DNA of 64,000 nt from Streptomyces sp. XY006 (GCF_002237655.1 NZ_NOKT01000005.1:124001-188000), one strand, 5' to 3'. Positions 15,238 to 27,237 are shown, counted from the first letter of the stretch. The notes: generated by a model from the sequence alone, not told the origin. Numbers and translations are program-made.

Positions 15238-16935
15238 ATGGGACACGGGCACGCACACGGCCATCACCACCACGACCACGAGGCCGCACCGGCCCTGCCC
15301 GCCGCCTTCGACACCTCCGTCGCCGACGAGGCGCTCACCCCCGAACAGGCCTCGCGGCGCTCGCTGCTGCGCCGCGCCGGCCTGCTCGGCGCGGGCCTCG
15401 CCGCCGGCAGTGTCCTCGCCCAGGCCGCGCCCGCCGCCGCCTCGTCCGGCGCCGCCGCGTCCGCGGGCCGCCGCCGGGACGGCTTCCTGTGGCTCGCCGG
15501 CGACCACCACATCCACACCCAGTACAGCAGCGACGGCAAGTACCGCGTCGTCGACCAGGTCCGCCAGGGCGCCAAGCACGGCATGGACTGGCTCGTCATC
15601 ACCGACCACGGCAGCACCACCCACGCGAGGATCGGCGTGGAGAAGGTCAACCCGGACATCAGGGCCGCCCGCGCCGCCTACGAGGACACCCTCGTCTTCC
15701 AGGGCCTGGAGTGGAACATCCCGGCCGCCGAGCACGGCACCGTCTTCGTGCACCCGGGCAGGAACGAGGTCGCCGTCCTCAAGCAGTTCGAGACGGACTA
15801 CGACGGCAGCGTCAAGAACGCCTCCGACTCCACGCCGGCCAACGAGGCGCTGGCCGTCGCGGGTCTGAGCTTCCTCGCCGACCAGGTCAGGCGCCGCAAG
15901 GTCGAGGACGCCCTGATGCTCGCCAACCACCCGGCCCGGCGCGGCGTCGACTCCCCGCACGAGATCCGGGCCTGGCGCGACGCCACCGGCCCCGGCCGGC
16001 AGATCGCCGTCGGCTTCGAGGGCGCCCCCGGCCACCAGGCCGCCGGCCTGCCCGCCCCGCTCGGCATGGCCCGCGCCCGCGGCATCTACGACAACAGCCC
16101 CTCCGCCAACTCCTTCCCCGGCTACCCGCCGGAGAGCTACCGCACCTGGGGCGGCTTCGACTGGATGACCGCCACCGTCGGCGGCCTGTGGGACAGCCTC
16201 CTCGCCGAGGGCAAGCCCTGGTGGATCACCGCCAACTCCGACTCCCACCAGGTCTACGCCGACACCGCCGTGCGCGGCCCGGGCGGCGACTTCACCACCG
16301 ACGGCCGCTACCCGGACCCCGTCTACGGCGGGAAGATCGACGTCACCCAGGGCGACTACTGGCCCGGCCAGTACAGCCGCACCCACGTGGGCGCCGACGG
16401 CTTCTCCTACGCCGCCGTGATGGACGGCATCCGCGCCGGCCGCGTCTGGGTCGACCACGGGCAGCTCGTCGACGCCGTGGACGTGCGCGTCACGGGCGGC
16501 GGCCGCTGGGCCACCCTCGGCGGCGCGCTGCACGTCAGGAAGGGCACCAAGGTCACGCTCACCGTCGACGTGACCCCGGCCGGCGGCCCCAACTGGGCCG
16601 GTTTCGTCCCCGCCCTGGCCCGTGTCGACGTCATCCAGGGCGAGGTGACGGGCCCCGTCGCCGACCGGGACACCTTCACGGCCCCGACCGCGAAGGTCGT
16701 CAAGGCGTACGACGTCAGCAAGGCCACCGGCGTCGTCCGCCTGACCTTCGACCTCGGCCGCGTGGACAAGCCCGTGTACCTCCGGCTGCGCGGCACCGAC
16801 GGCAACCGGTCCGCCGTCGGCGCCCTGGGCGCGGCCGTCGACCCGGCGGGCCCCGCGCTCGACGTCGTCGGCGACGCCGACCCCTGGCGCGACCTGTGGT
16901 TCTACACCAACCCGGTGTGGGTCCTGCCCGCGTGA
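15238..16935 (+). CDS. Tat-exported PHP-domain phosphoesterase
   Basis: A 565-residue protein. A His-rich leader (HGHAHGHHHHDHE, residues 3-15) precedes a Tat signal (SRRSLLRRAGLLGAG, then AQA at ~60). The PHP domain follows with its metal ligands in AGDHHIHTQYSSDGKY, VITDHGSTTH, GLEWNIPAAEHGTVF and ITANSDSHQ. PHP proteins are metal-dependent phosphoesterases with a trinuclear site. C-terminal ~400-565 is beta-rich. Export with bound metal fits the Tat route, and the His-rich leader before it could help metal loading (inference). ATG at 15238 has AAGGAGG seven bases before it. It is coupled by a GTGA overlap to a small downstream gene and divergent from another secreted phosphodiesterase. Confidence 0.88.
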   Translation: MGHGHAHGHHHHDHEAAPALPAAFDTSVADEALTPEQASRRSLLRRAGLLGAGLAAGSVLAQAAPAAASSGAAASAGRRRDGFLWLAGDHHIHTQYSSDGKYRVVDQVRQGAKHGMDWLVITDHGSTTHARIGVEKVNPDIRAARAAYEDTLVFQGLEWNIPAAEHGTVFVHPGRNEVAVLKQFETDYDGSVKNASDSTPANEALAVAGLSFLADQVRRRKVEDALMLANHPARRGVDSPHEIRAWRDATGPGRQIAVGFEGAPGHQAAGLPAPLGMARARGIYDNSPSANSFPGYPPESYRTWGGFDWMTATVGGLWDSLLAEGKPWWITANSDSHQVYADTAVRGPGGDFTTDGRYPDPVYGGKIDVTQGDYWPGQYSRTHVGADGFSYAAVMDGIRAGRVWVDHGQLVDAVDVRVTGGGRWATLGGALHVRKGTKVTLTVDVTPAGGPNWAGFVPALARVDVIQGEVTGPVADRDTFTAPTAKVVKAYDVSKATGVVRLTFDLGRVDKPVYLRLRGTDGNRSAVGALGAAVDPAGPALDVVGDADPWRDLWFYTNPVWVLPA

Positions 16936-17444
16936 CGCCGTACGCCCTCACCGTCGACCCGGGCATCGGGCACCTGCGCGCCGCCGACCACCTGCTGCGC
17001 ACCCTGGCAGCCGAACTCGCCCTGCCCGAGGGCGCGTTCGGCTGCACCCACCTGGTGCGGGGCGAGCGTCCCCGGGTCGTGCTGTCCTTCGCCCTGCCCT
17101 CGGAGCCGCTCCAGCGCACCGCCGTGGAGCGGCTCACGGGCCTCGGCCACACCGTGGCGCCCGGGATTCCGGACCGGGTGGGGCGCGCGGTGCTCTACCC
17201 GGGCGCCGCGTCGCTCACCGGCACCCTGACGGTCGCGGACCTGCTGTCCCGGTCCGCGATCGACCGGGTGACGGTCCTCGGCACCCCGCAGCCCCCTGGG
17301 CCCGGCACGCCGCTGGTGACCCGGGACCACGTGCGCCCGCAGTGGCAGGACGGCGCGCTCGTGCTGACCGCCATGCCCGCCGCGGGCGGCGCCCTCGTCC
17401 CCTTCGAGGTGCCGGACCCGACCCCGTGCTGCGCGGACCACTGA
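16932..17444 (+). CDS. Hypothetical protein coupled to the PHP-domain gene
   Basis: A 170-residue soluble protein with no family I recognise. The GTG start overlaps the stop of the PHP gene (GTGA), so it is almost certainly co-translated. It has no signal peptide or membrane segment. It begins VTPYALTVDPGIGHLRAADHLLRTLAAEL and is evenly alpha/beta, ending in a short tail P-C-C-A-D-H with adjacent cysteines. Strong G/C third-position bias supports it being real. A cytoplasmic role linked to the exported phosphoesterase, such as handling its product, is only an inference from coupling. Confidence 0.75.
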   Translation: MTPYALTVDPGIGHLRAADHLLRTLAAELALPEGAFGCTHLVRGERPRVVLSFALPSEPLQRTAVERLTGLGHTVAPGIPDRVGRAVLYPGAASLTGTLTVADLLSRSAIDRVTVLGTPQPPGPGTPLVTRDHVRPQWQDGALVLTAMPAAGGALVPFEVPDPTPCCADH

Positions 17445-17588
17445 CGCGGCTCACGGCGCGGGTCGCCCAGCGGGGGCGGTTCCTCACCGCCCGGAGATCA
17501 CTCACGCCCCCGAAAACCACCGTCCTGGACCTGCTGGAAGCAGGCAATATCGAGGAGTTCGGCACACACGGCACACGGGGGAGACGGC

Positions 17589-18881
17589 ATGGCGCACGAG
17601 GCGGACCGGCGCGAGGACGAGTCGGGCGGCGCCCCGGCCGGTGCCGGCAGCGAGGTCCTGCCCGCTGCCCGGCCGCTGTGGCGGCAGCGGGACTTCGGGG
17701 TCTTCTGGACCGCCCAGACCCTCTCCGTGCTCGGCGACTCCTTCGCGCTGATCGCCCTGCCCCTGCTGGTCCTGGAGGCCACGGGCTCCCTCGCGTGCAT
17801 GGGCCTGCTGACGGCGGTCGGCGGGGCGGCGTCGGTCGTGGCCGCCGTGTTCGCCGGGGCGGTGGTGGACCGGGTGGACCGGCGCCGGCTGCTCATCGCC
17901 TGCGACCTGGTCCGCCTGGGCCTGTACGGCGTGATCCCGCTGGTGTGGCTCTTCGGCCCGCAGATCTGGCTGCTGTACGCCGTGCTGCCGCTGTGCGAGG
18001 CCGTCGGCATGCTGTTCGCGGTCGGCTACGTCACGGTCGTGCGCGCACTGGTCGGCACCGCGCGGCTGACGGAGGCCAACGGGCGGCTGAACGCGACGGC
18101 CGCCACCGCCGGTGTCCTCGGGCCGCTGGGCGCCGGGCTGGTGGCCGCCTGGTCGGGCCCCGCCGCGGCCGTGGGCGTGAACGCGGCCAGCTTCGGGGTG
18201 TCGGCGCTGTGCCTGCTCCTCGTCCGGCTCGGGCCCCGCACGGCGGACGAGCGGACCGGTGCGCGCACGGGCCTGTGGCGGGACCTGCGCGTGGGTGTCG
18301 CCTTCCTGCGGGGCCACCCGGTACTGCGCTCCCTGACCGCCCTCCTCTTCGTCTTCAGCTTCCTCACCCTGGGCCTGAACGACCTGGTCATCTACCACCT
18401 CAAGCACGACCTCGGCCACGACGACGGTACGGTCGGCACGGTCATGGCGGCAGGCGCGCTCGGCACGGTCACCGGCGCCCTGCTGGTCGCACGGATCCGC
18501 CGCCGCCTCGGCTTCGGGGCGACCTGGACCGGCGCGGTCGCCGTGTGCGGCCTGGCCTTCGCCGGTCTCGGCTGGGCCCGCGACGTGCCGGTCGTGGCCG
18601 CCCTGAGCGCCGCCTTCCTGGCCTGCGTCGGCATCGCGGGCACCTGCTCGATGTCGCTGCGCCAGGAGGTCACGCCCGAGCACCTCCTGGGCCGCGTCAC
18701 CTCCGCCTTCTGGACCCTGCAGTACGCGGCGGCGCCGATCGGGGCGGCCGTGCTGACCTGGGCCGCCGAGGAACGGGGCACGGCCCCCGTCGCCCTGGCC
18801 GCCGGGGCGAGCTGCGTCCTGCTCGCCGGGGCGGCCCAGTTCACCCCGATCCGCGCCTCGGGCCGCCCGGCGGGCCGTTGA
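17589..18881 (+). CDS. MFS transporter, drug-efflux type
   Basis: A 430-residue integral membrane protein with about 12 predicted helices beginning at ~30 (FGVFWTAQTLSVLGDSFALIALPLLVLEATGS). The loop between helices 2 and 3 carries D-R-V-D-R-R-R, the MFS motif A region, and the second half repeats the pattern (IRRRLGFGATWTGAVAVCGLAFAGLG). It resembles the enterobactin-exporter/macrolide-efflux branch. A 27-residue acidic N-terminal tail precedes the first helix. ATG at 17589 follows GGGGGAG. It stands alone between the PHP pair and the convergent beta-galactosidase gene; substrate unknown. Confidence 0.88.
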   Translation: MAHEADRREDESGGAPAGAGSEVLPAARPLWRQRDFGVFWTAQTLSVLGDSFALIALPLLVLEATGSLACMGLLTAVGGAASVVAAVFAGAVVDRVDRRRLLIACDLVRLGLYGVIPLVWLFGPQIWLLYAVLPLCEAVGMLFAVGYVTVVRALVGTARLTEANGRLNATAATAGVLGPLGAGLVAAWSGPAAAVGVNAASFGVSALCLLLVRLGPRTADERTGARTGLWRDLRVGVAFLRGHPVLRSLTALLFVFSFLTLGLNDLVIYHLKHDLGHDDGTVGTVMAAGALGTVTGALLVARIRRRLGFGATWTGAVAVCGLAFAGLGWARDVPVVAALSAAFLACVGIAGTCSMSLRQEVTPEHLLGRVTSAFWTLQYAAAPIGAAVLTWAAEERGTAPVALAAGASCVLLAGAAQFTPIRASGRPAGR

Positions 18882-18909
18882 CCGTCAATCGGCCGGTCGA
18901 TCAGTCAAC

Positions 18910-18911
<2 letters not shown>
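18877..18911. terminator. Possible bidirectional terminator
   Basis: In the 28-bp gap between two convergent genes GTTGAC and GTCAAC form the outer arms of an inverted repeat, with GACCG and CGGTC as partly nested inner arms. The stem is imperfect and lacks a U-run, so this is a weak call supported mainly by position. Confidence 0.3.
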
Positions 18912-21798
<2,887 letters not shown>

Positions 21799-22680
21799 TC
21801 AGCCCTTGATGCCGGTCTGCGCGATCCCCTGCACCAGCCAGCGCTGGAGGAAGAGGAAGACGAGGACCAGGGGCAGGATCGAGATGGCCGTGGCCATGAA
21901 GATCAGGTGGTAGTTGACGGTCTGGTTCGTCATGTACGACGACAGCGCCACCTGGACGGTCCAGGCGCTCGGGTCCTGGCCGATGACCAGGGGCCACAGG
22001 AAGGCGTTCCAGCCGTTGATGAAGGTGATCGTGGCGATGGCCGCGAAGAAGTTCAGCGAGTTCGGCACGACGACGCGCCAGTACGCGCCCCAGTAGCCGA
22101 GCCCGTCCACGCGTGCCGCCTCCTCAAGCTCCTTCGGGAACCCCAGGAAGTACTGCCGGAACAGGAAGCACGTGAAACCACTGAAGAGGCCCGGGATGAT
22201 GAGACCCCGGTAACTGTCGACCCAGCCGAGCGACGACACCAGGACGAAGCTCGGCACGAACGTGACCGCCGTGGGCACCATCAGGGTCGCCAGGACCGCG
22301 TAGAACACCTTGTTGGCGTGCCGGTACGGGATGCGGGCGAGTCCGTACCCGGCGAGCGAGCAGATCAGCAGGATGCCGGCGGTGTGCAGGACGGCGACGA
22401 CCACGGAGTTCCACAGGGACCGGGCGAAGTCGACGGTGACGTCGTCGAAGGGCTCGGTGAAGTTGCCCCACTGGACGGAGCCGGGGAACCACTTCCATTC
22501 CTCGCCCGTGATCTCCGGGTCCGTCATCAGCGCGTTGCGGACGATCAGGTAGAAGGGGACCAGGAAGAGGACTGCGGCGACACCGGTCGCGAGGTAGAGG
22601 CCGGTGTTGCCGAGGACGCCGCCCCGCTTGCCCGTGCCCGGCTCCGTGACCTTGTCGAGGTCGGGTGCTGTGATGGTCAC
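21799..22680 (-). CDS. ABC sugar transporter permease (CUT1, MalG type)
   Basis: A 293-residue inner-membrane permease with six helices starting at ~27 (LYLATGVAAVLFLVPFYLIV). The cytoplasmic EAA loop that contacts the ATPase is EEAARVDGLGYWGAYWRVVVP at ~190-210. It pairs with the upstream MalF-type permease. The GTG start overlaps the upstream stop (GTGA). No ATPase gene is in the operon, which is usual for Streptomyces CUT1 importers that share the MsiK ATPase encoded elsewhere. Confidence 0.93.
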   Translation of the reverse strand: MTITAPDLDKVTEPGTGKRGGVLGNTGLYLATGVAAVLFLVPFYLIVRNALMTDPEITGEEWKWFPGSVQWGNFTEPFDDVTVDFARSLWNSVVVAVLHTAGILLICSLAGYGLARIPYRHANKVFYAVLATLMVPTAVTFVPSFVLVSSLGWVDSYRGLIIPGLFSGFTCFLFRQYFLGFPKELEEAARVDGLGYWGAYWRVVVPNSLNFFAAIATITFINGWNAFLWPLVIGQDPSAWTVQVALSSYMTNQTVNYHLIFMATAISILPLVLVFLFLQRWLVQGIAQTGIKG

Positions 22681-23642
22681 TTGGACTCCTCACCCCTGCC
22701 GAAGCCCATGAGCTTGCCCTGGAACAACGTGACGACGCAGATGAGCAGGGTGAGGACGACCGCGCCCGCGCTGCCCACGCCGTAGTTCTGGTTCTCGCCG
22801 AGCGCCATCTTGTACAGCTCGACCAACGGCGGCTGGCCCCAGGTGGCCTTGGGCAGCAGGTTCCAGAACTCGTCGAACGCCTGGTAGGCGGCGACGAGCA
22901 GGAGCAGGATCACCGCGGTCGAGGTCGCCCGCAGCTGGGGCAGCGTGATGTGCCGGAAGGTCTGCCAGCCCGGCTTGGCGCCGTCGATGGCCGCGGCCTC
23001 GTACAGCTCCCGCGGGATGTTCTGCAGCGCCGCGATGAAGAGGATCATGTAGAAGCCCGACTGGAGCCAGAGGCGGACGGTCACGATGACCAGCCAGTAC
23101 CAGGGTGGATCGGGGTTCGCCAGCCAGGCGACGTTGTCGATGCCGACCCAGCCGAGCACGGTGTTGGCCAGACCGAAGCGGACGCCGTTGAAGATGGACA
23201 TCTTCCAGATCAGCGCGGCGGCGACATAACTGACCGCGGTGGGCAGGAAGAACACCGACCGGAAGAACGCCCGCATGAAGGTCAGCCGGTTCACCAGCAG
23301 GGCGAGCCCCAGCGACATCGCCCAGGTGGCGGGCACGATGAACGCGGCGAACACGGTGAAGGTGACGAGCGAGTTCAGGAAGTCGTCGTCCGTCAGGATC
23401 GACACGTAGTTCTCGAAGCCCACGAACTCGCTCGGCGTGACCGTGAAGCGGGCCTCGAAGAAGCTGAGCCAGATGCTCCAGCCGATGGGCACGAAGACGA
23501 AGATCACCAGGCCGATGAGGAACGGGCCGGTGAAGAGCCAGAAGTTGAAGGTGCTGCTCGCCCTGAGGCCCCGCCGCGGCCGGCCCTCGGAGACCTTGGC
23601 CGGGGCGGGGGAGGCGACCCCGCGTGTGGTGGTGGTCGACAT
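22677..23642 (-). CDS. ABC sugar transporter permease (CUT1, MalF type)
   Basis: A 321-residue permease. A Ser/Thr/Arg-rich cytoplasmic tail precedes the first helix (FNFWLFTGPFLIGLVIFVFVPIGW, ~34-57); about six helices in all. The EAA loop is YEAAAIDGAKPGWQTFRHITLP at ~227-248. It forms the translocation pore with the MalG-type partner encoded immediately downstream. The ATG at 23642 lies 20 bp after the binding-protein stop. Confidence 0.93.
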   Translation of the reverse strand: MSTTTTRGVASPAPAKVSEGRPRRGLRASSTFNFWLFTGPFLIGLVIFVFVPIGWSIWLSFFEARFTVTPSEFVGFENYVSILTDDDFLNSLVTFTVFAAFIVPATWAMSLGLALLVNRLTFMRAFFRSVFFLPTAVSYVAAALIWKMSIFNGVRFGLANTVLGWVGIDNVAWLANPDPPWYWLVIVTVRLWLQSGFYMILFIAALQNIPRELYEAAAIDGAKPGWQTFRHITLPQLRATSTAVILLLLVAAYQAFDEFWNLLPKATWGQPPLVELYKMALGENQNYGVGSAGAVVLTLLICVVTLFQGKLMGFGRGEESK

Positions 23643-23662
23643 GTCGGGATCCGTCCGGCGGC

Positions 23663-24928
23663 CTATCCGAAGAGCTTCTTGAGCTCGGCGTCGACCTTCT
23701 TCTCGGCGGCGGCCAGCTGGGCCTTGGGGTCGCCGTCCTTGCGGACGGTGTTGGCGATCACGTCCCAGAACGCGGCGATCATGGACTGCGTCCAGCCGAT
23801 GTTGTCGAAGTGGCCGAACTCGTTGAAGAGCTTGACTCCCTCGGCCGGCAGACCGGACTTCAGCTTGTCCGCGGACCGGGCCAGGGAGGTGCGCGGCGGG
23901 ATGTGGAAGCCGTAGGAGGTGGCGAAGTCCTCCTGGTACTGCTTCTGGTCGATCCACAGCCACTTGACGTATTCCTTGGCCGCTTCGACGTTCTTGCCCT
24001 TGGCGTTGACGAACATCGACCAGCCGCCGTTGTAGACCGACTGCTTGCCGGCCGGGCCGACCTTGGGGAACGGGAAGATGCCGATGTCGTCGCCGAGCGC
24101 CTTCTGCATGGCGGGCATGGCCCACATGCCGCACCACTGGATCGCGGTGAGGCCCTGGATGAAGGCCGACGGGTCCCAGGAGTCGGCGGGGGCGTCGAGA
24201 AGCAGGTTGCCGCTGGTGAAGAGCGCGCGCAGCTGCTTGAGGCCGTCGGCGACGGCGTCGGTGTTGAAGGCGGGCTTGTTGTCCGCGGTGAGGGTGTCGG
24301 CACCGGCCGACCAGATCAGCGGGCGGTCGATCGAGGTCAGGTCGTTGCCGAGGAAGATGCCCTTGACCTTGCTGGTGGTCAGCTTGTCGGCGGCCTCGAT
24401 CAGCTCCTCGAGCGTGGTCGGAACCTCGATCCTCGCCTTCTCGAACAGCGAGGGCCGGTAGAAGAGGAACTGCGGGTCGTCGATCATGCGGACGCCGTAT
24501 ATCTTGCCGTCGACCGTGTGCGACGTGATGTCGGCCTGGTTGAAGTCGTCCTTGACCGGCTCGATGATGTCGGTCAGATCGGCCACCTGACCGCTCTTGA
24601 CGAGCTGGATCTGCGGGTGGAACTCGAAGACGTCGGGCGCGTTGTCGGTGAGCAGCGCGGCGAAGAGCTTCTGCTCGAAGTTGTTGCCCGTGATCCACCG
24701 CGTGGTCACGCCGGCGTCCTTGTAGGCCTTGGCGTAGCGCTTGACGGCCTGTTCGACGCCGGCCTCGCCGTACGCGTGGAAGTACTGGACGAGGTTCTTG
24801 CCCGAACCCGACCCGCCGCCCCGCCCGGTGTTGCTGCCGCACGCGGCCAGTCCGCCGGCGGCGGCCAGGCCCATCGCGGCCCGCAGTACGGTTCGGCGGT
24901 CCCAGGTGCTGTTGCTCGATGCCGACAT
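23663..24928 (-). CDS. ABC sugar-binding lipoprotein
   Basis: A 421-residue extracellular solute-binding protein (family 1, MalE-like). The N-terminus has twin arginines (DRRTVLRAAMGLAAAGG) and then the lipobox L-A-A-C, so it is probably Tat-exported and lipid-anchored at Cys30. The mature part is a two-lobed binding fold with GKIYGVRMIDDPQFLFYRPSLFE in the usual hinge position and aromatic residues for sugar stacking (NGGWSMF, WLWIDQ). It delivers ligand to the two permeases. ATG follows AAGGA at seven bases. It is the first gene of the operon; the ligand is inferred to be a galactoside from the linked GH2 enzyme. Confidence 0.94.
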   Translation of the reverse strand: MSASSNSTWDRRTVLRAAMGLAAAGGLAACGSNTGRGGGSGSGKNLVQYFHAYGEAGVEQAVKRYAKAYKDAGVTTRWITGNNFEQKLFAALLTDNAPDVFEFHPQIQLVKSGQVADLTDIIEPVKDDFNQADITSHTVDGKIYGVRMIDDPQFLFYRPSLFEKARIEVPTTLEELIEAADKLTTSKVKGIFLGNDLTSIDRPLIWSAGADTLTADNKPAFNTDAVADGLKQLRALFTSGNLLLDAPADSWDPSAFIQGLTAIQWCGMWAMPAMQKALGDDIGIFPFPKVGPAGKQSVYNGGWSMFVNAKGKNVEAAKEYVKWLWIDQKQYQEDFATSYGFHIPPRTSLARSADKLKSGLPAEGVKLFNEFGHFDNIGWTQSMIAAFWDVIANTVRKDGDPKAQLAAAEKKVDAELKKLFG

Positions 24929-25045
24929 GCTGACGTCCTTGTCTCGAGTACGGCTGCGGCTCAGGGGGTGCGGTGCGGGACGCTAGAGCTTCGGCTAAGG
25001 CTTCGGCAAGGGGTTGGACGAAGTCGGTGCGAAGCGTTGTCTCCG

Positions 25046-25061
25046 GTTCGCGATATCGAAC
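25046..25061. promoter_or_regulatory. Imperfect palindrome upstream of the sugar ABC operon
   Basis: GTTCGCGATATCGAAC lies in the 165-bp spacer between the binding-protein start and the end of the ROK gene; its five outer base pairs match. A short stem (GCCC-GAA-GGGC) follows at 25063-25073 and may terminate the ROK transcript. Either could be involved in ROK control; evidence is symmetry and position only. Confidence 0.35.
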
Positions 25062-25093
25062 GCCCGAAGGGCGTGCGGGAGGTGCTCGCGCCG

Positions 25094-26338
25094 CTACGAG
25101 GGCGGCGCGGCGGCACGGCCGCGCACGGCGGCGCGGGTGCCGTTCTTCTGCCCGACCGCCTGCAGCGCGCCCTCCAGCGCGAACGTCGCGGCGCCCAGGC
25201 ACACGGAGTCGGTGGGGATCGGCGACAGGACGATCTCGGTGGCTGCCAGCGGCCGCGGCAGCGCGTGCCGGGTCACGGCGTCGCGCACCTCGCGCAGCAG
25301 CGGCTCGCCCAGCGTGCGGGCGACCCAGCTGCTCAGCACGACGATCTCGGGGTTGAAGAGGTTCACCAGGTCGGCGACGCCGGCGCCCAGATAGCGGGCG
25401 GTCTCGTGCACGGCCCGCACCGCCACCGGGTCGCCCGCCGCGACCCCCCGGGCCAGCGCGTCGATGGTCGCCGTCTGGTCCTCGGGGTGCAGCAGCGCAC
25501 TGTCGGGGCTCAGCTCCCGCAGATTGAGCATGATGCCGCGGGCGCCGACGTAGGCCTCCACGCAGCCGTGGTTGCCGCACCGGCACAGCCGTCCGTCCAG
25601 CACCATCGTGGTGTGGCCCCACTCGCCGGCGCTGTTGCTCACGCCGCGGTGCAGGCCGCCGCCCAGGACGAGCCCGGCGCCCACGCCCGTCCCGAGGTTG
25701 ACCACCACGGCGTTCCCGCGCCCGCGCGCGGCCCCGAACCACAGCTCGGCGACCGCACTGGCGCGCAGCGGGTTGTCCAGGTACAGCGGGTAGGCGATGT
25801 GCTCGGTGAGCAGGTCGAGCAGCGGTACGTCGTGCCAGTCCCAGTTGGGCGCGTACTCGGCGACGCCGGTGGCCCGGTCCACCTGCCCCGGCACGCTCAC
25901 CCCGACCCCGAGCACACGGGCGCCCTCGACGCCGGCCTGCGCGACCACCGAGCCGACGGCGGTGGCCACGTGGCCGACCACCTGCTCGGGCAGGCTCTCA
26001 CCGGGCCGGACGTCCTCCTCGGCCCGGGCCAGCATGTTCAGTCCCAGGTCGAACAGCTCGACGTGGACGTACGTCTCGGCGATGTCGACGCCGATCAGCG
26101 CGCCGCCCGAGGCGTTGACCGCGACCAGGCCCCGGGGGCGGCCGCCGGCCGAGTCCTCGAAGCCGACCTCCGTGATCATGCGCAGGTCGAGCAGCTCGCC
26201 GACGAGGGTGGCGACGGTGGCGAGACTGAGGCCGGTGGCTGCCGCCAGCTCCTGCCGGGAGGTGGGGGAGGCCGCGATGATCTGGCGCAGCACCTCGTAG
26301 CGGTTCGCGGTGCGGATGTCGCGTGATGTGCGCTTCAC
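25094..26338 (-). CDS. ROK-family transcriptional regulator
   Basis: A 414-residue NagC/XylR-type protein. N-terminal winged helix: RQIIAASPTSRQELAAATGLSLATVATLVGELLDL (~17-52). C-terminal actin-like ROK domain: ALIGVDIAETYVHVELFDL (phosphate loop), VVNLGTGVGAGLVLGG, and the zinc motif G-H-x9-C-R-C-G-N-H-G-C-V-E. It should bind a sugar or sugar phosphate and repress, most likely the adjacent beta-galactoside operon transcribed from the same strand 165 bp downstream. I chose the GTG at 26338; the nearby ATG is out of frame. The 395-bp region upstream contains a CTTTATAAAG palindrome. Confidence 0.9.
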   Translation of the reverse strand: MKRTSRDIRTANRYEVLRQIIAASPTSRQELAAATGLSLATVATLVGELLDLRMITEVGFEDSAGGRPRGLVAVNASGGALIGVDIAETYVHVELFDLGLNMLARAEEDVRPGESLPEQVVGHVATAVGSVVAQAGVEGARVLGVGVSVPGQVDRATGVAEYAPNWDWHDVPLLDLLTEHIAYPLYLDNPLRASAVAELWFGAARGRGNAVVVNLGTGVGAGLVLGGGLHRGVSNSAGEWGHTTMVLDGRLCRCGNHGCVEAYVGARGIMLNLRELSPDSALLHPEDQTATIDALARGVAAGDPVAVRAVHETARYLGAGVADLVNLFNPEIVVLSSWVARTLGEPLLREVRDAVTRHALPRPLAATEIVLSPIPTDSVCLGAATFALEGALQAVGQKNGTRAAVRGRAAAPPS

Positions 26339-26419
26339 CGGGTGTTCATCCCTTCCCAGACCGGCTCGGGCCGGGTCGACGTCGGCACCGGCGCGGCGCA
26401 AGGCTATGGGCTGCCGGCG

Positions 26420-26457
26420 ACTTTCGACAAGGGGTTTGGAAAGGGGCTTTATAAAGT
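26420..26457. promoter_or_regulatory. ACTTT...AAAGT dyad with CTTTATAAAG palindrome before the ROK gene
   Basis: CTTTATAAAG (26447-26456) is a perfect 10-bp palindrome in DNA that is otherwise very G+C-rich. With ACTTT at 26420-26424 it forms a wider dyad ending AAAGT at 26457. It lies about 110 bp before the ROK start and is a candidate autoregulatory operator or -10 region. The rest of 26339-26733 holds low-complexity G+C-rich sequence with no gene that I can see. Confidence 0.4.
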
Positions 26458-26733
26458 GCGGGCGTGGGGCGGTGACCGGGGGCGGGGGTGTGGCTCGCCC
26501 ATGATGCCTCAGGGTGGGCGGCCGGGGCGTCCCGGGGGTCCACCCGCCAGGGGGCCCCGGGGGTTGGGCGCGGCGCACGGCGGGTGCCTCGGTCTTCGGC
26601 GGCTGCTTCGGTGTTCGACGGCCGCTCCGGTGCTCGGAGGGTGGTTCCGTGCCCGCACGGCGATTCCGTGCGGCGGCGGCTGGTTCGGTGTCGCACGGTG
26701 AGCCCGGTCGCTGCCGCTATGCCGGCTGTGCCG

Positions 26734-27237
26734 TCAGGACGCCGTGGGCCAGGCGGTGTGGGTCGCGTCCGGCATCGCGTCCCGCGCCGGGTCCGCCGAC
26801 GGGCCGGGCCGGTGCAGCGGGTCCTCGAACAACTCCCGCGTGCCCGTCAGGTCGAGCAGGCGCCCGACCGCCGTCCCCGCGGAGCGCACGGTAACCGTCC
26901 TGCCCTGGCCGAGGGCGCGCGTGCGCAGGTCCATGAGCACGCCCAGGCCGGAGCAGTCGCAGAACCCGACCGCGTCCAGCTCCAGGTCGATGCCGCTGCC
27001 CGACAGGGCGAGGACGCCGAGCAGGTCCGGCAGCAGCCGCCGGCTGTCCAGGTCCAGCTCGCCCCACAGGGCCACCCTCATCCGGTCGCCGTCCGGCGTG
27101 GCGGTCATCCGGGCGCCGTGAGGCACGACCTCCAGGGGCGTCGTGCGGGGCGGCATCGCCGTGGGCGCATCGTCGCTCGCCGTACCCGCGGCGCCCCCCT
27201 CGGGGTGAGACCGCGCGGAGTACGCAGGCTCCGGCAT
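26734..27237 (-). CDS. STAS-domain anti-sigma factor antagonist
   Basis: A 167-residue protein with a STAS domain at ~50-140. The core is RVALWGELDLDSRRLLPDLL, then AVGFCDCSGLGVLMDLR, where Ser96 after Asp-Cys is at the position phosphorylated in SpoIIAA/RsbV partners. Unphosphorylated antagonists bind RsbW/SpoIIAB-type kinases and free the sigma factor. A ~45-residue N-terminal extension and a ~25-residue C-terminal tail are outside the domain. ATG follows GAGGGAG. No kinase or sigma gene is adjacent; an RsbW-type ATPase lies 16.6 kb away, so its partner is unknown. Confidence 0.87.
   Translation of the reverse strand: MPEPAYSARSHPEGGAAGTASDDAPTAMPPRTTPLEVVPHGARMTATPDGDRMRVALWGELDLDSRRLLPDLLGVLALSGSGIDLELDAVGFCDCSGLGVLMDLRTRALGQGRTVTVRSAGTAVGRLLDLTGTRELFEDPLHRPGPSADPARDAMPDATHTAWPTAS

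Noticed and set aside
17530..17544. Small dyad CCTGC-TGGAA-GCAGG before the MFS gene
   Set aside because: Five-base arms are expected by chance in DNA this rich in G+C.
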